Below are positions 19,811 to 27,952 of a stretch of DNA of 64,000 nt, in pieces. The translations under genes were made by a program, and so were the position numbers. The stretch comes from Pseudomonas hefeiensis (lineage in GTDB: Bacteria; Pseudomonadota; Gammaproteobacteria; Pseudomonadales; Pseudomonadaceae), in assembly GCF_030687835.1 (NCBI RefSeq), contig NZ_CP117449.1, forward strand, positions 682,001 through 746,000, in the 5' to 3' direction. The notes beneath the pieces are model-generated. The model did no database searches, was not told the origin of the DNA, and saw nothing but the letters and a program-made list of their open reading frames with translations. The stretch's first letter is position 1; each line of letters begins with the position of its first letter.

Positions 19811-20679
19811 GCGAAGTAGTGCTTAGCGTTGAAAATCTGATGATGCAGTTTGGTGGGATCAAGGCCCTCAGCGACGTCAGCCTGCAAGTCAAGCGCAACT
19901 CGATCTTCGCCCTGATCGGCCCCAACGGTGCGGGCAAGACCACGGTGTTCAACTGCCTGACCGGTTTCTACAAGGCCACAGGCGGCAAAATCGAGCTCAA
20001 CGTGCGCGGCGAACGGACCGATGTCATCAAACTGTTGGGCGAACCGTTTCGTCCCACCGACTTCGTGTCCCCCAAAACCTTCGCCAGCCGGGTGTTCTAC
20101 AAGATGTTCGGCGGCACCCACCTGGTGAACCGCGCAGGTCTGGCGCGGACCTTCCAGAACATTCGCTTGTTCAAGGAAATGTCCGTGCTGGAGAACCTGT
20201 TAGTGGCCCAGCACATGTGGGTCAATCGAAGTCTGGTGGCGGGCGTGCTCAACACCAAGGGGTACCGTCAGGCAGAAAGCGATGCCCTGGACCATGCCTT
20301 TTACTGGCTGGAAGTGGTGAACCTGGTGGATTGCGCGAACCGGCTGGCGGGTGAGCTTTCCTACGGCCAGCAACGGCGCCTGGAAATTGCCCGTGCCATG
20401 TGCACTCGTCCGCAGATCATCTGCCTCGACGAACCGGCCGCCGGCCTCAACCCTCAGGAAACCGAAGCGCTGAGCGCGATGATCCGGCTGCTGCGCGACG
20501 AGCACGATCTGACCGTGGTGCTGATCGAACACGACATGGGCATGGTAATGAGCATTTCCGACCACATCGTGGTGCTGGACCACGGCAACGTGATCGCCGA
20601 GGGCGGTCCCGAGGCGATTCGCAACGATCCGAAGGTGATCGCGGCCTACCTGGGTGCCGATGAAGAGGAGCTGGTATGA
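19807..20679 (+). CDS. braF: branched-chain amino acid ABC ATPase
   Basis: 290 residues of the LivG/BraF type. Walker A GPNGAGKTT lies near residue 38, the signature LSYGQQRRLEIARA near 183, Walker B IICLDEPAAGLNP near 204 and the switch His in VLIEHDMG near 240. An insertion of about 55 residues between Walker A and the Q-loop is normal for this family. It is translationally coupled to braE upstream and braG downstream through ATGA overlaps. Confidence 0.95.
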   Translation: MSEVVLSVENLMMQFGGIKALSDVSLQVKRNSIFALIGPNGAGKTTVFNCLTGFYKATGGKIELNVRGERTDVIKLLGEPFRPTDFVSPKTFASRVFYKMFGGTHLVNRAGLARTFQNIRLFKEMSVLENLLVAQHMWVNRSLVAGVLNTKGYRQAESDALDHAFYWLEVVNLVDCANRLAGELSYGQQRRLEIARAMCTRPQIICLDEPAAGLNPQETEALSAMIRLLRDEHDLTVVLIEHDMGMVMSISDHIVVLDHGNVIAEGGPEAIRNDPKVIAAYLGADEEELV

Positions 20680-21392
20680 GTGGACCTATCCTCGAACTCA
20701 AGGAGCTGGACGTATTCTACGGGCCGATCCAGGCCCTGAAAAAAGTCTCGATGCACATTGGGGAAGGCGAAACCGTCAGCCTGATTGGCTCCAACGGTGC
20801 CGGCAAGTCCACGTTGCTGATGTCGATCTTCGGCCAGCCGCGGGCGGCGAGTGGGCAGATTATCTATCAGGGCGTGGACATCACGCATAAATCGTCCCAC
20901 TACATTGCTTCCAACGGCATCGCCCAATCGCCGGAAGGGCGGCGGGTATTCCCTGACATGACGGTTGAGGAAAACCTGTTGATGGGCACCATTCCCATCG
21001 GTGACAAGCACGCCAGCGAGGACATGCAGCGCATGTTCGAGCTGTTTCCGCGACTCAAGGAGCGGCGCAACCAGCGGGCCATGACCATGTCCGGCGGCGA
21101 GCAGCAGATGCTCGCCATCGCCCGGGCGCTGATGAGCCGGCCCAAGTTGTTGCTGCTCGATGAACCCAGCCTGGGGCTGGCGCCGATCGTGGTGAAACAG
21201 ATTTTCGCCACTTTGCGTGAACTGGCGTCCACTGGCATGACGATCTTTCTGGTGGAGCAGAACGCCAATCATGCCCTCAGGCTGTCGGACCGGGCCTATG
21301 TAATGGTCAACGGTGAAATCCGCCTGACCGGCACAGGCAAGGAACTGCTGGTCAATGAAGAGGTGCGCAACGCGTATCTGGGCGGGCATTGA
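20676..21392 (+). CDS. braG: branched-chain amino acid ABC ATPase
   Basis: 238 residues of the LivF/BraG type: Walker A GSNGAGKST near residue 37, Q-loop GIAQSPEGRRVFPDMTVEEN, signature MSGGEQQML near 142, Walker B LLLLDEPSLGLAP and the switch region FLVEQNANHAL. It pairs with BraF to drive import. Last gene of the bra operon; a terminator starts 15 bases after the stop. Confidence 0.95.
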   Translation: MSGPILELKELDVFYGPIQALKKVSMHIGEGETVSLIGSNGAGKSTLLMSIFGQPRAASGQIIYQGVDITHKSSHYIASNGIAQSPEGRRVFPDMTVEENLLMGTIPIGDKHASEDMQRMFELFPRLKERRNQRAMTMSGGEQQMLAIARALMSRPKLLLLDEPSLGLAPIVVKQIFATLRELASTGMTIFLVEQNANHALRLSDRAYVMVNGEIRLTGTGKELLVNEEVRNAYLGGH

Positions 21393-21407
21393 CACGAACC
21401 AGCCATG

Positions 21408-21438
21408 AAAAAACCGGCGAGAGATCGCCGGTTTTTTT
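21408..21438 (+). terminator. Rho-independent terminator of the bra operon
   Basis: AAAAAACCGGCGA, GAGA, TCGCCGGTTTTTT: a 13-bp stem with a four-base loop and T-run. Confidence 0.9.
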
Positions 21439-21463
21439 ATCTCCTGTGCCCGCCACAGATCCC

Positions 21464-21553
21464 CTGTGGGAGCGGGCTTGCTCGCGAAGGCGGTAGATCA
21501 GACATATTGATGTCGACTGACACGCCGCTTTCGCGAGCAAGCCCGCTCCCACA
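21464..21553. repeat. inverted pair of REP elements
   Basis: CTGTGGGAGCGGGCTTGCTC facing its inverted copy, just after the bra terminator. Confidence 0.85.
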
Positions 21554-21580
21554 TGAAGATTTTCGGGTGTCGGTGGCAAT

Positions 21581-22068
21581 TGTGGACAACAATCCTGAGC
21601 CCCTGCGAAACCGCGACATAAAGTCGCCGCAAACAGTTGTTTTGTCACGGTTTTGACTTGTCCCCGTTTGCTGTGGAACCGGCTGTGGGTAACGTGGGAG
21701 TAGCTGGCTGTAAGCCTCTAGATACGTGGCTTTCAAGCCTGTGGTTGTTTTTTGATCAGGGTTTTTTGGTCAAGCGCGAGCGATGGTTGTCAACACTTTT
21801 ATGAGTACCGCAAAAGGTTTGAAAATCTGTGCGCAAGCCTGTGGATAAGTCTGTGATTAAACTCTGGAAAGACCGCGCTGAGGGCCGAGTTTACTGGCTT
21901 GAAGCCATCGTTGTTTTTACCATCGGCTTATAGCAGATAAGTCGATCTGCACAACCGGCATTCCAGGGTCAAGGGAAAAAATTTTCCAAACCCTTCGCAA
22001 AGCCTTATGCACAGCGGCTTGTAGAATTTGCACTTGCCCCCGATTGCTGTGGACCTGCCTGTGGATAA
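21581..22068. other. gene-free stretch with clustered DnaA-box-like sites
   Basis: Between the REP pair and the SDR gene about 690 bases carry no convincing gene. Two perfect DnaA boxes (TGTGGATAA, complement of TTATCCACA) lie at 21840-21848 and 22060-22068, and TTATGCACA at 22005-22013 fits TTATNCACA in the opposite orientation. Near matches are TGTGGACAA at 21581 and TGTGGGTAA at 21684. A diverged direct repeat of about 45 bases occurs at 21655 and 22031. The dnaA gene is not nearby. Confidence 0.5.
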
Positions 22069-22243
22069 GGTGCGGGCAACCGGCTGTGGCCCTTGTTTCA
22101 TAAGGCCTGGAGCCGTTTGGTTGTTTTATGAGCAATCTTTGGGTGGAACCTCGTCTCCAGAAGTCTTGCCCCTACCGTGCCAGGCCGGGCATGCTGGGGG
22201 TCGATTTCCATCCATTGGCTGTTTGAGCCCCAAGGAGAACACG

Positions 22244-23008
22244 ATGTCCAACACCCTGTTTATTACCGGCGCAACGTCCGGTTTCGGTGAAGCCTGTGCC
22301 CGTCGTTTTGCCGAGGCAGGCTGGAAACTGGTGCTGACCGGTCGTCGTGAAGAACGCCTCAATGCCCTGTGTGCCGAGCTGTCGAAGCAGACCGAAGTGC
22401 ATGGTCTGGTGCTTGACGTGCGTGATCGCAAAGCCATGGAAGAGGCCATCGCCAACCTGCCGCCGTCCTTCGCCAAGTTGCGGGGGTTGATCAACAACGC
22501 TGGCCTGGCCCTGGGCGTTGATCCTGCGCCCAAGTGCGACCTTGATGACTGGGACACGATGGTCGATACCAACGTGAAAGGCTTGATCTACAGCACCCGT
22601 CTGCTGTTGCCGCGGCTGATCGCCCATGGCCGTGGTGCCGGGATCGTCAACCTGGGATCCATCGCCGGCAACTATCCATACCCTGGCAGCCACGTGTACG
22701 GGGCGAGTAAGGCGTTCGTCAAACAGTTCTCCCTGAACCTGCGTTGCGATCTGCAAGGTACAGGCGTGCGGGTGAGCAACATCGAGCCAGGCCTGTGCGA
22801 GAGCGAGTTTTCCCTGGTGCGCTTTGCCGGTGATCAGGAGCGCTACAACGCGACCTATGCCGGGGCTGAGCCGATCCAGCCGCAGGATATCGCCGACACC
22901 ATTTTCTGGGTGCTCAACACACCGGCCCACATCAACATCAACAGCCTGGAGCTGATGCCGGTGAGCCAAACTTGGGCCGGGTTTGCCATCGAGCGCAACA
23001 AGGCGTAA
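22244..23008 (+). CDS. SDR oxidoreductase of the YdfG (3-hydroxy acid/serine dehydrogenase) type
   Basis: 254 residues from ATG 22244, with AAGGAG six bases upstream; earlier in-frame codons run through the repeat-rich leader. The classical short-chain dehydrogenase features are all visible: TGATSGFG nucleotide loop at residues 8-15, the NNAG motif near 85, Ser in NLGSIAGNYPYPG, and YGASK as catalytic Tyr/Lys. Sequence and length fit the YdfG-like group, NADP-dependent dehydrogenases of serine and other 3-hydroxy acids. The exact substrate cannot be read from sequence. Confidence 0.88.
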   Translation: MSNTLFITGATSGFGEACARRFAEAGWKLVLTGRREERLNALCAELSKQTEVHGLVLDVRDRKAMEEAIANLPPSFAKLRGLINNAGLALGVDPAPKCDLDDWDTMVDTNVKGLIYSTRLLLPRLIAHGRGAGIVNLGSIAGNYPYPGSHVYGASKAFVKQFSLNLRCDLQGTGVRVSNIEPGLCESEFSLVRFAGDQERYNATYAGAEPIQPQDIADTIFWVLNTPAHININSLELMPVSQTWAGFAIERNKA

Positions 23009-23023
23009 GACCGCGTTATCGTT

Positions 23024-23153
23024 CATCGCGGGCAAGCCTTGCTCCCACAGAGTTGAATCATCTATGGGGGACAAGCCTTGCTCCCACAGAGTTGACTCAT
23101 CCATGGGGGACAAGGTCGGTCAAATCCCTGTGGGAGCAAGGCTTGCCCGCGAC
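23024..23153. repeat. REP cluster with an internal 45-base duplication
   Basis: Two outer inverted REP copies (GGGCAAGCCTTGCTCCCACA and inverse) enclose an additional REP-like half unit. The segment GGACAAGCCTTGCTCCCACA plus GAGTTGA...ATGGG is partly duplicated in tandem, an early stage of array growth. Confidence 0.75.
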
Positions 23154-23166
23154 AGCGATTTACCGG

Positions 23167-24297
23167 TCAGCCCAGATAATCAGCCAACCCGCGATAGCAG
23201 GTCAGCAGGTGATACGGCGTGGTGGAGGGCATGTCCTGGCGGCTGACAGTGCCGTCAGCGTCCAGGCATTCATGCCAGCCTTCGGGGTGCAGGAAGTGTT
23301 GCTGCAACGCCTGCAACTGGCGCAGCAACGTCTGGCTTTCGGGGCGCAGGGTCAACGCGCGCAGATACTCGGCCTGGGCCCAGATGCGCTGGGTGGCGTC
23401 CCGCGGCGCAACCTGTGCTCCCAGGCTCAGCATGGCGCACACCGCGCCGGATTGCGGGCTCACGCCCTGCTGTTCGGTACGGCTGAAGCTGCTCTCAAGG
23501 GCTGTGTGCAGCTTGCTGCCGCGCAACATGGGCGATGAGGCCAGCAAGTAATACCACTCGAACTGATGGCCTGGCTCAAACCAGTTATCCACAGCCTTCA
23601 CCGGTTTCTCCATCATGACGCGCTGCTGCGGGTCAATGAAGTGCTTGAACATGGCATCGCACAGGGCCAGCAATGCCTGACGCACGTTGACGTCGTCGCG
23701 AACCGAGAGGGTGGCGAGGAAGGCTTCGGCCAGGTGCATCAGCGGGTTTTGCAACGGGCCGGACTCGCGTGTCGACCAATCGCGTCCCAGGCTGGCCTCG
23801 TAAAGACCGTCTCCGGTCGCAAAGCGCCGGGTGATGACTTCCAGGGCTGCGTTGAGCACCGACTCCACCAGCGGTTCGCGAACCTTGCTCCAGTAATGGG
23901 CGCAGGCAAACAGGATGAAAGCGTGGGTGTAGAGATCTTTGCCGGTGTCCAGCGGTACACCTTGGGGGTCAATGCTGTAGAACCAGCCGCCATGTTCGCC
24001 ATCATGGAAGTGCCGCTGCAGCGAGCGGAACAGTGCGCCAGCCCGTTCTTCGGCCTGTGGTACTTCGCCGATCAGGCTGGCGAACACATACAACTGCCGC
24101 GCACAGGCCATGGCCCGGTAGCGCTGGGGCGCGAGCGGCTTGTGCCGGGTATCGAGAGATTCATAGGGCAGCGCCAGCTCGGCATTCCATCCCGGGCCTT
24201 GCCACATCGGCACGATCACGTCGTGAAAGTGCTGGCGTACCGTGGCGAACAGGGCAGTCAGTTCAGGCGCAGGAGCGGGGCGGGAAGCATCGGGCAT
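23167..24297 (-). CDS. AGE-family sugar epimerase/isomerase
   Basis: 376 residues of the N-acylglucosamine 2-epimerase/mannose isomerase (alpha6/alpha6 barrel) family. Family blocks in order: RAMACARQLYVFASLIGEV near residue 62, HDGEHGGWFYSIDPQG near 97, KDLYTHAFILFACAHY near 120, NPLMHLAEAFLATL near 185, PGHQFEWYYLL near 250, and STTPYHLLTCYRGL at the end, with the usual conserved His residues. It likely interconverts mannose and fructose or a related sugar. There is no sugar operon beside it; it stands alone between REP loci. Confidence 0.85.
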   Translation of the reverse strand: MPDASRPAPAPELTALFATVRQHFHDVIVPMWQGPGWNAELALPYESLDTRHKPLAPQRYRAMACARQLYVFASLIGEVPQAEERAGALFRSLQRHFHDGEHGGWFYSIDPQGVPLDTGKDLYTHAFILFACAHYWSKVREPLVESVLNAALEVITRRFATGDGLYEASLGRDWSTRESGPLQNPLMHLAEAFLATLSVRDDVNVRQALLALCDAMFKHFIDPQQRVMMEKPVKAVDNWFEPGHQFEWYYLLASSPMLRGSKLHTALESSFSRTEQQGVSPQSGAVCAMLSLGAQVAPRDATQRIWAQAEYLRALTLRPESQTLLRQLQALQQHFLHPEGWHECLDADGTVSRQDMPSTTPYHLLTCYRGLADYLG

Positions 24298-24383
24298 TGG
24301 CGGACGTCGTCACGGCTGGAGGGTGATTGCGCGACATGGTAGCAGAGTGGCAAGTTCGAGAGAGGCGGGGCCCTCCAGTCCGT

Positions 24384-24457
24384 CATCGCGAGCAGGCTCG
24401 CTCCCACAGTTGATCGGTGTACACCGTACCTGCGTGGGAGCGGGCTTGCTCGCGAAG
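24384..24457. repeat. inverted pair of REP elements
   Basis: CATCGCGAGCAGGCTCGCTC facing GTGGGAGCGGGCTTGCTCGC, between the urea accessory cluster and the AGE epimerase gene. Confidence 0.8.
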
Positions 24458-24481
24458 GGGCCCTTGACGGCGCCGATGAAA

Positions 24482-25054
24482 TCAACCCGCCAACAACCAC
24501 ACCCCAGCCGCCGCCGAACCTGCTCCGGCCAGACGCACCAGTGGCGCGGCCGCTCGCGGCAAGACGCGAACCACGGCGTAGCCAGCGCCATGCAACGCCG
24601 CCGTCGCCGCGACAAAACCGGCCGCGTAAGCCCAGGGACTGGTCATGTCCGGCAGTTCCAGACCATGGGCCACGCCATGGAACAGCGCAAACACCGCCGT
24701 CGCGCCAATCGCCAGGCTCAGCGGCGGGCGCACCGCCAGCGCCACTGCCAGGCCCAAGGCCAGCACCGAGGCGGCAATTGCGCTTTCCAGTGCGGGCAGG
24801 TCCAGGCCTTCAAAGCCGAGCAAACCGCCGATCAGCATGCTGGCGACGAAGGTGCACGGCAGCGCCCAGCGCGCCGCGCCTTGTTGTTGGGCGGCCCACA
24901 AGCCGACCGCCAACATCGCCAGCAGATGATCGAGCCCGCCGATGGGGTGACCGAGGCCGGCCATCAGGCCGTTATCGCCGTGGCCGGGGTGGGCGAAGGC
25001 CAAGGCCGGAGTCAGCAACAGGGCGAGGGCGCCAAGCAGGCGTTTGAATGTCAT
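24482..25054 (-). CDS. ureJ: HupE/UreJ family membrane protein
   Basis: 190 residues with a signal peptide (ALLLTPALAFA) followed by HPGHGDNG and about six membrane segments. The GLDHLLAMLAVGLWAAQQQG and FHGVAHGLELP blocks with conserved His are the hallmark of HupE/UreJ proteins, secondary carriers thought to bring nickel or another metal into the cell. It lies 44 bases after ureG on the same strand, so it is very likely the last gene of the ureEFG unit and supports nickel supply to urease. Confidence 0.88.
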   Translation of the reverse strand: MTFKRLLGALALLLTPALAFAHPGHGDNGLMAGLGHPIGGLDHLLAMLAVGLWAAQQQGAARWALPCTFVASMLIGGLLGFEGLDLPALESAIAASVLALGLAVALAVRPPLSLAIGATAVFALFHGVAHGLELPDMTSPWAYAAGFVAATAALHGAGYAVVRVLPRAAAPLVRLAGAGSAAAGVWLLAG

Positions 25055-25098
25055 GGATAAGCTTCCTTGTTGAAGGTGTGAACAGTTGAAGTTGAAAG

Positions 25099-25713
25099 TC
25101 AGGCGGCGGTCAGCAAGCCCTGGCGTTCGATGAAGGCGATGATCTGCTCCAGGCCCTGGCCGGTTTTCTGGTTGCTGAACACGAACGGCTTGCCGTTGCG
25201 CATCCGTTGGGTGTCGCTGTCCATCATTTCCAGGGACGCTCCCACCAGTGGCGCCAGGTCGATCTTGTTGATCACCAGCAGGTCGGATTTACAGATGCCC
25301 GGCCCGCCTTTGCGCGGCAGCTTGTCGCCGGCCGAGACATCGATCACGTAAATGGTCAGGTCCGACAGCTCCGGGCTGAAGGTCGCCGAAAGGTTGTCGC
25401 CACCCGATTCCACCAGGATCAGATCCAGCCCCGGAAACCGCCGGTTCAATTGATCCACGGCCTCAAGGTTGATCGAGGCGTCTTCGCGAATCGCCGTGTG
25501 CGGGCAACCGCCGGTTTCCACACCGATGATCCGCTCTGGCGCCAGGGCTTCGTTGCGCACCAGAAAGTCGGCATCTTCGCGGGTGTAGATGTCGTTGGTG
25601 ACCACCGCCAGGTTGTAGCGTTCACGTAGAGCCAGGCACAGGGCCAGGGTCAGTGCGGTTTTGCCGGAACCCACCGGGCCGCCGATACCGACGCGCAGAG
25701 GTTGTGTGTTCAT
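25099..25713 (-). CDS. ureG: urease accessory GTPase
   Basis: 204 residues with the P-loop [11 protein letters not shown] near residue 10, the metal-handling motif [17 protein letters not shown] (Cys-Pro-His) near 66, [16 protein letters not shown] near 99, and the base-recognition NKIDLAP. UreG hydrolyses GTP to drive nickel delivery into apo-urease with UreF, UreD and UreE. It follows ureF by nine bases. Confidence 0.96.
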   Translation of the reverse strand: MNTQPLRVGIGGPVGSGKTALTLALCLALRERYNLAVVTNDIYTREDADFLVRNEALAPERIIGVETGGCPHTAIREDASINLEAVDQLNRRFPGLDLILVESGGDNLSATFSPELSDLTIYVIDVSAGDKLPRKGGPGICKSDLLVINKIDLAPLVGASLEMMDSDTQRMRNGKPFVFSNQKTGQGLEQIIAFIERQGLLTAA

Positions 25714-25722
25714 GAGGGTCTC

Positions 25723-26397
25723 CTAGGAACGGAACAGGCGGCTGTACTGGCGCTCATGGGCCATGCTCGCCAGGGACAGGCCAAACGCGGCGCTGCCGTA
25801 GTGGTCGGGATCGATGTTTGAGGCGTCGTGCTGGGCCTGTTGCAGCAGCGGCAGCAGTTCGCTGGTCAGGCGCTGGGCGGCTTGCTGGCCCAGGGGCAGG
25901 GTCTTCATCAGCACCGCCAACTGGTTTTCCAGCCAACTCCATAACCAGGCAGCAAGAGCGTCCTGAGGGCTGATGTGCCAGGCACGGGCGGCCAAGGCCC
26001 AGCCCAGGGCCAGGTGCGGTTCGGTACGTTGTTCAAAAAAACTCCGTGCCGCGGTATCGAGTTCTGGCAGGCCGCCCAACAACTGCTGCAACGAATAGCC
26101 CATCTGCCGACTTTCCTGATGCAGCTCACGGGTTTCCCGGCTGGCGCGGTGTTCTTCGCAGTGTTGCCGCAAGGTGTCCCAGTCGTCGGCCGCGGCGGCG
26201 GTGCAGTGGGCCAGCAGCAAAGGCGCCTCGAAGCGTGCCAGGTTCAACAGCAACTGATCGCTGATCCAGCGACGGGCCTCGTCGCAGGTTTTGATCTGGC
26301 CGTTATCCACCGCCATCTCCAGTCCCTGGGAATAGCTGTAACCGCCGATCGGCAATTGCGGGCTGGCCAGACGCAGCAGCGCCCACGCCGGATTCAT
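25723..26397 (-). CDS. ureF: urease accessory protein
   Basis: 224 residues, all-helical UreF family: LLRLASPQLPIGGYSYSQGLEMAVDNG at the N-terminus and the C-terminal SASFGLSLASM-like helix are conserved. UreF bridges the UreD-urease complex to UreG and gates GTP hydrolysis. Its ATG overlaps the ureE stop (ATGA), and ureG follows after nine bases. Confidence 0.95.
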   Translation of the reverse strand: MNPAWALLRLASPQLPIGGYSYSQGLEMAVDNGQIKTCDEARRWISDQLLLNLARFEAPLLLAHCTAAAADDWDTLRQHCEEHRASRETRELHQESRQMGYSLQQLLGGLPELDTAARSFFEQRTEPHLALGWALAARAWHISPQDALAAWLWSWLENQLAVLMKTLPLGQQAAQRLTSELLPLLQQAQHDASNIDPDHYGSAAFGLSLASMAHERQYSRLFRS

Positions 26398-26894
26398 GTG
26401 CGTACGCCGAACTGATGCAGGCGTGGCGCGTAGTTGAAATCTTCGTCGCCGTGTCGGGAGTGATGATGGCCGCCGCCATACGCGCCGTGTTCCGGTTGGA
26501 ACGGCGCCTCAATGTTTTCGGCGCTGGCACCCAGTTGTTCGAGCATCGCCTTGAGCACGTAGTCGTCCAGCAGGCGCAGCCAGCCATCGCCCACTTGCAG
26601 GGCAACATGGCGATTGCCCAGGTGATAGGCCGCACGGGTCAGTTCAAATGCATTGGCGCAGGTGACATGCAGCAATTGTTCGGGGAGGGCGCAGACGCGC
26701 ACGATGCGCCCGTCTTCAGCTTGCAGGCATTCGCCATCGTAGAGCGGCGGCTGGCCTCGCTCCAAAAACAGACCCACGTCCTCACCTTCGGCACTGAAAC
26801 AGCGCAGACGGCTTTTGCTGCGGGCCTCGAAGGTCAGGTGCAGCTCGGCGTCCCAGCGGGGTTGAGTGTCGATTCTGCGATGAATCACCAGCAT
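26394..26894 (-). CDS. ureE: urease accessory nickel chaperone
   Basis: 166 residues from ATG 26894 (MLVIHRRIDTQP). The N-terminal peptide-binding domain is followed by the metal-binding domain containing LGNRHVALQV, and the C-terminus has a modest His cluster (GGHHHSRHGDED) that binds nickel. UreE hands nickel to UreG. The reading frame stays open upstream to 27305, but that stretch covers the sigma-54 promoter and a REP pair and is not coding. Confidence 0.95.
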   Translation of the reverse strand: MLVIHRRIDTQPRWDAELHLTFEARSKSRLRCFSAEGEDVGLFLERGQPPLYDGECLQAEDGRIVRVCALPEQLLHVTCANAFELTRAAYHLGNRHVALQVGDGWLRLLDDYVLKAMLEQLGASAENIEAPFQPEHGAYGGGHHHSRHGDEDFNYAPRLHQFGVRT

Positions 26895-26930
26895 CGGAAG
26901 GCTTCCAGCAATGAACGGTGCTGTGTTTAG

Positions 26931-26946
26931 AGCAAGGGGCTTGCCA
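26931..26946 (-). promoter_or_regulatory. candidate sigma-54 promoter of ureEFGJ
   Basis: On the minus strand TGGCAAGCCCCTTGCT differs from TGGCAC-N5-TTGCW at one base and keeps the GG-N10-GC core. A transcript would start near 26920, 26 bases before ureE. A long inverted repeat (ATGGTGCGC, 11 bases, GCGCACCAT) at 27010-27038 lies about 75 bases upstream and could be an activator site. Confidence 0.65.
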
Positions 26947-27058
26947 ATAGAAGGAGATGTAGGAAATAGCTGGGGTGGCGTTTCAGGATGGTTCGGATTG
27001 CGTGCCGTTATGGTGCGCTTGCTGGTGTCGCGCACCATTTTGCAGCTTGCGCGAAATA

Positions 27059-27148
27059 CTGTGGGAGCGCGCCGCTCGCGATTGCGGTGCATCGGTGGAA
27101 TCAATGTTGACTGACCCACCGCTATCGCGAGCAGGCTCGCTCCCACAA
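27059..27148. repeat. inverted pair of REP elements
   Basis: CTGTGGGAGCGCGCCGCTCG (variant core) facing the inverse of GTGGGAGCGAGCCTGCTCGC, in the gap between ureE and the DesT-like gene. Confidence 0.75.
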
Positions 27149-27165
27149 AGGAAACATCTCGGCGG

Positions 27166-27798
27166 CTACTCGGTACTGCCCAGCCCTTGCCAATGTTTGA
27201 GACCAATAAAGATGAACCGCAGTTGCTGGGTAATCTTCGCCTGGGGCGTGAGGTGTTCGGGGAGAGCGTGAGCGGGCGGGTCGATGATGTCAGGCAGGGT
27301 GGCAAACACGCTTTTGACGATGAGGTCGGCCATTACGCTCAATGCGGCAAGGTCCAGGTGCTGCAACTTGGGCATCAATGCCAGGTCGGCGGCCAGGTCC
27401 GAGCTGATGCCTTCACGCAGACAGGCGATGGCCTTGCGCACGGGCAGCGAGCCGCCGTATTGCTCACGGGCCAAAAACAGGAATTGCGAACGGTTGGCCT
27501 GCACCACGTCGAGAAAAATCCGCACCGAGGCATCAATGATGCCGCCCATGACGAATTCGTTGTGGCGCACCAGCCGGATGGTCTCGCGAAAGGTCTGGCC
27601 GACTTCGCTGACCAGTGCCAGGCCCAGTTGGTCCATGTCGTCGAAATGCCGGTAGAACCCGGTGGGGACGATGCCGGCGGTCCTGGCGACTTCCCGCAGG
27701 CTCAGGCTGCCGAACCCTCGGCCGCACTCCATCAAATGACGGGCTGCATCCATCAAGGCATTTCGGGTCTGTTGTTTCTGTTCGGCGCGGGGCAGCAT
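27166..27798 (-). CDS. desT: TetR-family regulator of the DesT/FabR fatty-acid desaturation type
   Basis: 210 residues from ATG 27798 (MLPRAEQKQQT); a start at 27834 would add 12 residues and has no better ribosome site. The N-terminal TetR helix-turn-helix is SLSLREVARTAGIVPTGFYRHFDDMDQLG. The whole protein resembles P. aeruginosa DesT, an acyl-CoA sensor controlling the desaturase genes desB and desC, which in that species also lies next to ureE. Here no desB or desC gene is adjacent, so the targets must be elsewhere. Gene symbol given from sequence memory and position. Confidence 0.72.
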   Translation of the reverse strand: MLPRAEQKQQTRNALMDAARHLMECGRGFGSLSLREVARTAGIVPTGFYRHFDDMDQLGLALVSEVGQTFRETIRLVRHNEFVMGGIIDASVRIFLDVVQANRSQFLFLAREQYGGSLPVRKAIACLREGISSDLAADLALMPKLQHLDLAALSVMADLIVKSVFATLPDIIDPPAHALPEHLTPQAKITQQLRFIFIGLKHWQGLGSTE

Positions 27799-27905
27799 CG
27801 CAGGGCTGACTTCTGATTCACGGAAGCGATGCACTCTAGCAAATCGGCTTTGCCGACGTCGAACGGTAGAGGGGATCTAGCGGGGAAACGAGGTTCTCGG
27901 AAAGT

Positions 27906-27936
27906 AAAAGCCCGATTGCAGGAATCGGGCTTTTTT
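27906..27936 (-). terminator. bidirectional terminator of the repeat-protein gene
   Basis: AAAAGCCCGATT, five-base loop, AATCGGGCTTTT with T/A runs on both sides, 17 bases past the stop of the minus-strand gene at 27953. Confidence 0.88.
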
Positions 27937-27952
27937 CCAGGCCACCATGGGC

